Of a stretch of 64,000 nt of DNA, positions 57,660 through 64,000 are shown piece after piece. The translations under genes and the position numbers were made by a program. Location of the stretch: contig JAULSN010000002.1 of the NCBI GenBank assembly GCA_033439765.1, positions 1,302,001 through 1,366,000 of the forward strand, in the 5' to 3' direction. This DNA is from Lasiosphaeria ovina. Taxonomy: Eukaryota; Ascomycota; Sordariomycetes; Sordariales; Lasiosphaeriaceae. The notes under the pieces were generated by a model. That model did not search any database. It had not been told where the DNA came from and saw only the letters and a list, made by a program, of their open reading frames with translations. Position 1 is the first letter of the stretch. Each line of letters opens with the position of its first letter.

Positions 57660-58391
57660 TTATATGCCTTTCCTCCGTTCCCTCTCGCGGACCATGCACG
57701 CCGGCATCCACGCCTCGCCGATGTCCCCCGAGATGCGCTCTATGACGGCTTGCAAACCTTCGCTCTCCGGGCCAAGCAAGCCCGGAAACACGGTAGGGAG
57801 TCCGCGCCCATGCCTGACGTGGAAAGAGGCTCCCTCTGCCATTTCGAGCGCCCGGAACACGGCTGCCAACTCTTTGATTCGGGCCTCGGCAGCGGCGCTG
57901 AAACTGTAATGCACACCACCCGTATCGGTCCCCGTATCAGCACCGGCACTACTGCTACTAGGGTTATTGGTTCTGCTCTCAGCTGTCGATGTCGAGTTCA
58001 CCACCGAGAGGACAACCGTAAAAGCCCTCAGCCTTCTTCCTGCGGCGCCATCAAGACCTGCTTCTTCCTCTTTAGAAAAGAACACGCACACCTCCCTAAC
58101 CGCCTCAATATCCGCACCGTTGAAATCGCCAAGGCACGACACATGGAGCACGACTCGTCTCACGAGGCCCAGCGCTGCGGGGCGCGTGCGCACTAACATG
58201 CCGAACATGGCCGGTTCGCGCACGTCGCAGTGTGGGTCTGGGTGCATGGCGCGGTGGATAGTCACGCCGACTGGGGGTGGGTGGTACAGAGGCATCTTGG
58301 GGCTGGTAATGTCGGGGTCGACTTCCGAGGCCCCCGAGTCCTCGGAGGAACAGTCTGAGGCGCAGTCTGATTCGTCACTCTTCTCTGGCAT
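57660..58391 (-). CDS. Protein of unknown function (243 aa from first ATG)
   Basis: An open frame from ATG at 58391 (MPEKSDESDCASDC) to 57660. It starts with a Ser/Asp/Glu-rich acidic stretch, then a globular part with PLYHPPPVGVTIHRAMHPD, VRRVVLHVSCLGDFNGADI and a helical C-terminus ending ERERRKGI. The frame is also open for 54 codons upstream, to about 58553, without an ATG, and an acceptor-like CACTATAG precedes it near 58575, so an upstream exon or a link to the HET gene that ends at 58595 on the same strand is possible. No family recognised. Confidence 0.5.
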   Translation of the reverse strand: MPEKSDESDCASDCSSEDSGASEVDPDITSPKMPLYHPPPVGVTIHRAMHPDPHCDVREPAMFGMLVRTRPAALGLVRRVVLHVSCLGDFNGADIEAVREVCVFFSKEEEAGLDGAAGRRLRAFTVVLSVVNSTSTAESRTNNPSSSSAGADTGTDTGGVHYSFSAAAEARIKELAAVFRALEMAEGASFHVRHGRGLPTVFPGLLGPESEGLQAVIERISGDIGEAWMPACMVRERERRKGI

Positions 58392-58594
58392 CACTTGGAC
58401 ATTCCGAGCAACATCGTCCGGCGGGCGTGAGCCGGCCCAGCCTACTGGGAACGGGAACTGGACGTCATTAACATCCTCGAACCCCCTCTGGCCGCGCGGA
58501 TGACCTTGCTTCGTCTTCACTTCTATGTCTGGTACTGTCGACTCTGTATGCAATAGTGGTTCAACTTCAGGGGCAGCTATAGTGATGAGAAGGA

Positions 58595-60268
58595 TTACAG
58601 ATTAAGCTCTTCTTCGATGTCATTCATTGCCAGGACCCAGACCAAACTGTCAGCCATGAAGAAAATTTCAGCCATGACGACAAGTATGGCATGTCCGCCA
58701 AAATCCATCACCTTTTTCTCGCCACTCTTGACTGTTTCCAGCTTTTGCTTATCCACGCCGCCCACCTCGTCTAGGCGAATACCTAGAGCAGGTATCCCAC
58801 CGTTCCATCGATGTTCCATGTAGAACGCTAAAGAAGAGCCCCCATCGCTAACTTGGCGGATGATCAAATATGCTGGATCTTCGTGATCTGAAGGCTTCGT
58901 CTCTGCCTTGAAAACTAGATGTATACCCTCTCGTTGCCACTTGTCGAGAGGTATTGCGTCTCGAATAGCGTAGCGAGTGGATCTTACATGACACCTGACT
59001 GTTAGGTACGGTGGCCACCGGAAACGTTTTCGAGCTATCGTTAACGTGACCATGGTGAACCTTCTGAGCTGAGATGCCAGGATAGTTGTGTAGTGCGTTT
59101 CGAAATCGTACATGGCAAATTCGTGGTGATTGGCGCTAGTAGGTTGATGTGGACCATAGTTAATCCATGGTCTCCGTCGCAAGTACATTGCGAACAGCTT
59201 GTCCCTTGCCCCGGAGTAGGTGCAATTAAGCGCTACCAATAGCCGCTGGCTTTGCTCTGTTCCAAGATCGAGATCTCGCGCGCCGCCTTTGTCCGGTTGT
59301 GCTCGTTGTATCTCGTCGGCAAGATCACTGCCAATAGCTCGTGCGTATAGAGTGATTCGCAAGCCGTTCTTATATAACTCGAAGGATTCGTTTTGCAATG
59401 AAGTCCAACTGATAATGTCGCGCTTTGCTCTGGGTCCATTCGCACGATACATACTGCTAGTCTCGGGGAAATGAACCGGGAACTCTGCTGGAGACAAAGC
59501 CAGCAGCCCATCGGATTGACCATGCCAAGCGAGGATGGAGTGATCGACTCGGCCCCATGATCGAATGATCTCTTCCTGCAGTCTCTTGAAAGCTTCCGGG
59601 CCTTCGCCATACAGCAGAGGCATATTTATGCCGAAGATTCCCAGTAGCGAATAAGCGAGATCCTCTTCTCTAGAAGTGACCCTCATGGACGCCCAGGACA
59701 TGCGTTTTGCCACACTTGTCTGCCAGAGCTGCTCACGGTTGACAAGGATGTCTTGATCAACGTGGGTGATGTTGGCAAGCTGCTCTGCAATGTCTTTGCG
59801 AGAGGCAAGCATTGTCCAGTTCGAGTCATAGAAGACCAGCAGCGGCGGGGCGATAAGTTCTTGTAAAGTCCAGCCTCTGGTGAACCAGCGGCAACTTTTC
59901 AGCCTTCCCGTTCCCGTGGCTAGCACAGAGTTCACTGCGGTGAAATCCGACAGATAGGCGTAACAGATTTGAGCATGATAGTACCAACGGTACATTGAAT
60001 TGATGGCCTCGGAAAGCTCTGAGCTGCTTCGTTTATCGATACAGCACGTGTCGACCCAAGCATATCTCAACCCGTCTGATGCAGCCTGACGACAGGTATC
60101 AACAATCTTCCGATACCCGCTTTTCGACTTTGCCGAATCAAGATAGAGTGTATCGAAGGATACTTCTTCATCGCCCCACGTGTGGGAAAGAATGGCGTAC
60201 TGTCCCCTGGTTTGTCGGTCATCCTGGAAATGCTCCAGCACCAAAGTCTCGACGTTGAGGAGCCACAT
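58595..60268 (-). CDS. HET-domain protein, HET-E/D-like N-terminal type (557 aa)
   Basis: A single exon; the start MWLLNVETLVLEHF at 60268 is the usual first Met of this HET subclass. The domain shows YAILSHTWGDEEVSF, YAWVDTCCIDKRSSSELSEA with MYRWYYHAQICYAYL, and WFTRGWTLQELIAPP, all within residues 20-160, followed by RMSWASMR.TSREEDLAYSLLGIF, typical of the HET-E/D/R group. No NACHT or WD40 domain follows; a predicted all-beta C-terminal half ends in hydrophobic HAILVVMAEIFFMADSLVWVL. The protein is a likely trigger or regulator of incompatibility-type cell death. Three 35-bp direct repeats lie about 100 bp upstream of its start. Confidence 0.92.
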   Translation of the reverse strand: MWLLNVETLVLEHFQDDRQTRGQYAILSHTWGDEEVSFDTLYLDSAKSKSGYRKIVDTCRQAASDGLRYAWVDTCCIDKRSSSELSEAINSMYRWYYHAQICYAYLSDFTAVNSVLATGTGRLKSCRWFTRGWTLQELIAPPLLVFYDSNWTMLASRKDIAEQLANITHVDQDILVNREQLWQTSVAKRMSWASMRVTSREEDLAYSLLGIFGINMPLLYGEGPEAFKRLQEEIIRSWGRVDHSILAWHGQSDGLLALSPAEFPVHFPETSSMYRANGPRAKRDIISWTSLQNESFELYKNGLRITLYARAIGSDLADEIQRAQPDKGGARDLDLGTEQSQRLLVALNCTYSGARDKLFAMYLRRRPWINYGPHQPTSANHHEFAMYDFETHYTTILASQLRRFTMVTLTIARKRFRWPPYLTVRCHVRSTRYAIRDAIPLDKWQREGIHLVFKAETKPSDHEDPAYLIIRQVSDGGSSLAFYMEHRWNGGIPALGIRLDEVGGVDKQKLETVKSGEKKVMDFGGHAILVVMAEIFFMADSLVWVLAMNDIEEELNL

Positions 60269-60366
60269 GTCTTGCTCATCTGCTTGTGGTCTGTGGTTCC
60301 TAGGGGCTTCGAACAATATCAGACTGCTAAGTAAGGAGGCACTCTAGAGTCTAGGCATCGAGTGCT

Positions 60367-60471
60367 AGGTGAAGTTGAAATACGAAAGTGCGGGGATAAA
60401 TAGGTGAAGTTAAAATACGAAAGTGCGGGGATAAATAGGTGAATTACAAATGTTAAAGTGCGGGGATAAAT
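60367..60471. repeat. Three tandem 35-bp repeats upstream of the HET gene
   Basis: Units at 60367-60401, 60402-60436 and 60437-60471, each AGGTGAA(G/T)T... followed by AAAGTGCGGGGATAAAT. Units one and two differ by one base; unit three is more diverged in the middle. Their place about 100 bp upstream of the ATG at 60268 (minus strand) makes them a candidate promoter array. Confidence 0.9.
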
Positions 60472-61959
60472 GCACCACCCTCATTGCCTAAGGCATCTCT
60501 GCAGATGTTAGCGTGACCAATGGATAGACGCATAGCGAGAGACGCAGTTGTTTCGTGTGGTAAGCACTCCGCGTCCGTGGCCCCAGAAAAGGCGCCACCT
60601 CATAGGTAGTACCGAGCAGGGAATTTTCCGTTTCAATCTCATAAGGTTAGTGTTAGCAAAGGGGTCCGAAACAGTCATATTAAAGCCAGACAAGAGCCCT
60701 CTATCGGACCTAAACACAGGGTTCACCTTCGCGGGATGAGGGCAAGGGGGCCGACGATGAGTCTAGACTAACTAGCGAAGATGGGATCATTGGCTTGCGC
60801 TGCTCAAGGTTTCTAAAACTGGGCTTATAATTTTAGCGGGGCAACTTCAGGCGAGTTGTTCAAATTAAGGAGGATCAACCGAGCTCAGCCCAAGTCAAAG
60901 CAGCGCAGGTTAAAGCAGCCGCAGCCCAGGGATCCTACCGACAATGGGAATGGGGAGCGTCTAGATTCGTCTCAGATAGCGGGTTGTTAGGACTGTTTGG
61001 TGACTATGAAAACAGAAGGGGAGATGTGGTGTGGTCGTTGATATAAAGGTTCCCCTTATTAGCGAAACTAAGAGAGATTAATGAAATCGACGCGATTGAT
61101 AGGTATACTTTACCAAGAGAATCGTTAAAGATTGAGGATTAAGGCATACTAGTGCTAGAGGAATTGATGTTTATTTCCATAATACTACTATTAGGGCTGG
61201 AAGGAATCAATGTGGGCTAAATAGATCTGACTTCTGGTTTAAGACTTTCTGTTATTACTAACTCAAAGCTAATATTTTTCTCGGTATGAACTTTATCAAT
61301 TGAAGCTATTCTCCTCCGCATATCTCCTGTTCTCCTCTGCCGTTCTTTCCCTGCCTATCTTCGTAGTCAGTAACCGGCAGGGAAAATAGAGGCTTAGCAA
61401 TCAGCTGTAGTGTCTCAATGGCGCTAAAAGCTGCATCTAACGATCAACAGAGAATGGTAATGGCCTATATCTGGGACTAGGTGGCTCAAAACCGCTCCCT
61501 CGCGAAAAGTTAACATTTTCCATTTTTAGAACTCCAGGGAGTCGAAAATCACATCCTATTGGTTGTGAAAATTGGCTATAAGGGCCCAAAAGAATGGCTT
61601 GACCAAACGTTTGACAAACCAGTCACGCAACACGTCAACGGCAAACTCCTCATGATATAGTCTACTTCTACAGTGCGCCTGGTTTAGTAATACAATAAAT
61701 AGTTTGAAGAGAATAAATGTCCTCATTCAGGTGCCCCTCGTCCTTTTAGATATAAGGAGCGAAAAGCAAGGAGAGTTAATAGCACGGTTATGTAGAAGAG
61801 AGAGCACTTCACTCACTGAATTCCCAATGTTCTAGCTCGTGCCGTAAATACCTAGGAAGAAAGATGATTTATTACGACCGGAAACGACTCTAGACGAACT
61901 TGGAAGGGTAGGATAGCCACAGAGGCCGACTGTCATAAGGGATTGTGGTCTCACATAGT
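60472..61959. other. AT-rich, gene-poor DNA
   Basis: No supported gene. Sequence is TA-rich with short, stop-broken frames and looks like old transposon debris after RIP. No recognisable transposase or retroelement motif remains. Confidence 0.45.
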
Positions 61960-62255
61960 GGCTTGGAACCAGATTGATTCGAGAACTAATGAACAAGGCA
62001 ATAATTTTATATGGCCTCAAGGTCGTTGCCCTTCACTCTCTAGCAGGGCCAGAGAGTCCTCCATATATGCTTATTGTTGCACTTGTGCGCAATCGCCGTG
62101 GCCAGCCTGACTGGCGTTCTGGCAGTGCCAGGCATCTAGTCAGCTCCGCGCTGGCATATAAACAGGCACTCTGGCAGAGCCAGAGAGTGAAGGGCAAGGA
62201 CCTTTACAGCCATAGAAGATTATTGCCAATAGTACCTTTCAATTTGGTTCCAAGC
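61960..62255. mobile_element. Foldback element, about 296 bp, arms over 100 bp
   Basis: The left arm GGCTTGGAACCAGATTGA (61960) is mirrored at the right end (TCAATTTGGTTCCAAGCC, to 62255). Inward, GGCAATAAT, TATGGC, AAGGTC, TTGCCCTTCACTCTCT and ATATATGC / GCATATAA blocks pair in order on both arms. The central 90 bp also contain inverted GCCAG...CTGACT / AGTCAG...CTGGC. Nearly the whole element can form one hairpin. No coding capacity and no clear target-site duplication. Confidence 0.75.
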
Positions 62256-62350
62256 CGTGATCAACCTGCTATCTTTCCTCCTAAGCTCTAGTAGAGTAGG
62301 TTGTCCCTTGTGACAGTAACTTACTACCTTGCCCGTTACACTGGGAGTCA

Positions 62351-62455
62351 CCTTCTCCTAGGAATCGTTCTCTACCTTCTTTCCAAGGAGTTATCCTCTC
62401 CTAGGAATCGTTCTCCACTTTCTTTCCTAGGAGCTATTCGCTCCTAGGAATCATT
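62351..62455. repeat. Tandem CTCCTAGGAATCGTTCTC repeat, about 2.5 units
   Basis: CTCCTAGGAATCGTTCTC recurs at about 62354 and 62399, and in reduced form at about 62440, separated by AC(C/T)TTCTTTCC(A/T)AGGAG. The CCTAGG core is itself palindromic. The array lies just beyond the foldback element in otherwise empty DNA. Confidence 0.7.
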
Positions 62456-63120
62456 CGAGTTTGTCCCGAGGTTCGACTCCCGACGTCTGTATTAAGGAGT
62501 CAAGGCGCCCCCCCCCCCTCTCATTTCTGTGCTTTCTTCCCCTCAATCCGTTCTCCGACAACGCCAAAGGAGAACGAAAAACGGAGCGTACCAATATTAT
62601 CAGCAGAGCGCCATATAAGTCCCTAGCCGTAATTAAGGTGCCGGAGCTAAAAACACAGTATAGCTTAAGGTAGTTCGACCTCCGAGGAGGGTAAGACTCA
62701 GATTCTCATCGAGAACGAGGAGCTTCGGCCGTTCTCCTTACTACGAACAACCAGCAAAGAAGTCATATCACTTCCAAGTAGGCGTATCACCAATGCTTCA
62801 ATAATAGCGGTTTTTTCTGGCAAGAGTCACGTTCCAAAACTAGGTCCGCCGTCAACGCCTGCGTTGGCTTATTCTCGCGGCCAGCTTTCCGTTGCCCCCC
62901 ATGTACGCGCCGCCCGTTCGCAGCAGTACGGAGATTGTGGTAGCGCCCTGCCGTTCCCCAGACTGTGTTTTTCCTTCCTTCCGGGCAAGTGGGGGATTCG
63001 CATGTTTGCTTCCTTGCATCGCGGGCAACAAAAGCTGTGGAACTGTTCGCTTAGCTTCCCCACGCTAGGAGTACCTTGACGTCATGTCATGTGGGAACGT
63101 GTTGATAATCCGGGGAAGCT

Positions 63121-63453
63121 TTGGGGGGGGAAGGGTCGCAATGGACTCTATCGAGGGCATCCATCCACTCGAGCGTCCCAAATGCGTCTGGGTGCTTCCA
63201 GCTCGGAGATCGATGGAAACCGGGTACACGATCTGGCAACGTCCCGCCCAAGAACCATATTTTGTTCATACTTCCTGAAACCCCAGGTGTTCGACTTCTA
63301 GGCAGAATGGTAGCCACCTCATCTCTCACGCTCTATCGGTCGCCATCTCTGCGTATCGCAGCGAGAAGGGACGTGGTCGAAGATGCTGAGAAACGACGAC
63401 TGCGAGTCGAATCTCGGCGGAAGAGGCGTGCTCGGCGCCTGCTCCACCGCTAG
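63121..63453 (+). CDS. Weak candidate ORF (up to 110 aa), unknown
   Basis: The C-terminal half reads NHILFILPETPGVRLLGRMV, TLYRSPSLRIAARRDVVEDA and a basic RRKRRARRLLHR end, which looks more protein-like than the surrounding DNA. The start is uncertain and no domain is recognised. It may be a fragment of an older gene. Confidence 0.2.
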   Translation: MGGEGSQWTLSRASIHSSVPNASGCFQLGDRWKPGTRSGNVPPKNHILFILPETPGVRLLGRMVATSSLTLYRSPSLRIAARRDVVEDAEKRRLRVESRRKRRARRLLHR

Positions 63454-63829
63454 AGAGTAGCCGTATGGAGCTCAGATGGGTAGGGCTCTGGAAGGTAGCT
63501 TAGTAAAACGAAGTTACATATCATACATCTTACTTGTTTTCTACGTCTTGGGCTGGGCCTTGGCGCTGGAGAAGTTCGATCATAGTGATTCTATGGGGTT
63601 AATGGGGTTAATGGATAAAGAAAATGGCTCCAAGTCCCTAGCCTCGAAGTCCCCAGCCTCGCCTGCCTACCTACCGCGCTTCGCTGCTCCGCTGACAGCT
63701 TCTTCCCCAGCACCACACTATCGAAGTATCCAAGTTCTCATCTCCCCAACTTTGCAATTCATCTCCTGCCCATGCGGTGCCAGACGAAGCGGCAGCATGC
63801 GAGCTAGCAGACATCGAGCTGCCGCCGAG

Positions 63830-63913
63830 GTTGTCGAGTATGCCGCCAGAGTTGTCGAGTATGCCGCCGGGCTCGTCGAGTATGCCACCGGGCTCGTCGA
63901 GTATGCTCCGGGG
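63830..63913. repeat. Four 21-bp tandem repeats (VVEYAAG-like if translated)
   Basis: Units starting at 63830, 63851, 63872 and 63893, each (G/C)T(T/C)GTCGAGTATGCC(G/A)CC(A/G)G(A/G). A partial fifth follows. They fall within an open frame from 63476 to 63982 whose first part has a hydrophobic segment (ISYILLVFYVLGWALAL), but the frame as a whole has low-complexity composition and is not called as a gene. Confidence 0.85.
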
Positions 63914-64000
63914 GTCGTCGCGTGTCCCGCGCTTAGATCGTATGCTTGTCAGAGGCTTCTGCAGGCCTTGGAAGCGACCTAGGAGGCGATGTATCTGCGG

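Noticed and set aside
62465..62485. tRNA T-arm (GGTTCGACTCC)
   Set aside because: The B-box match is exact, but flanking bases do not form a T stem and no A box or acceptor stem lies upstream.

Overview
The window reads as nuclear DNA of a filamentous ascomycete (Pezizomycotina, most likely a Sordariomycete). The evidence is GC-rich coding exons broken by short GT-AG introns (about 45-130 bp) with CTAAC-type branch points, two HET-domain genes, an FTA2-type Sim4 kinetochore gene, an S1/P1 nuclease, a DDX60-like helicase, homopolymer-rich intergenic DNA and decayed AT-rich transposon stretches. Gene models were built by hand: donor and acceptor sites were chosen so that the reading frame closes, and the exon limits are given in each entry.

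Layout, 1-14 kb: the 3' part of a GH114 glycosidase; a frameshifted ABM-family monooxygenase gene; a gene-poor stretch with a minisatellite; a divergent pair of coiled-coil genes (3773-5087 minus, 5679-8170 plus), both with hydrophobic segments set between long helices; a secreted-domain multi-pass membrane protein; a small unresolved gene; and a secreted type-B carboxylesterase. 14-30 kb: a six-exon Ski2/DDX60-like helicase of about 1,878 codons with an in-frame TAG near its start; about 4.4 kb of mostly empty DNA holding a solo-LTR fragment and a tiny zinc-ribbon ORF; a mucin-like Pro/Glu/Thr membrane protein; an FTA2-like gene; and an unknown 518-residue protein. 30-44 kb: a 510-bp foldback MITE; an S1/P1 nuclease; a tRNA half; a frameshifted large protein overlapped by a protein kinase gene; a solo LTR; a Gfo/Idh/MocA oxidoreductase; a Rossmann NAD(P)-binding protein; and a HET protein. 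44-64 kb: a coiled-coil protein; a three-module CPxTG zinc protein; an ART/PARP-like gene interrupted by a solo LTR; an amidase homologue lacking catalytic residues; an unknown protein; a second HET protein; and a repeat-rich, gene-poor end with a second foldback element.

The genes do not form one pathway. The right half does have the flavour of an accessory or allorecognition-type region: HET proteins, an unusual kinase followed by a large unknown domain, an ART-like protein, solo LTRs, foldback elements and several broken genes. Four genes carry apparent inactivating lesions (ABM frameshift near 1870, helicase TAG at 20261, large-protein frameshift near 35220, LTR at 51713). The point lesions could be assembly errors. 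The LTR insertion is certain from its target-site duplication.
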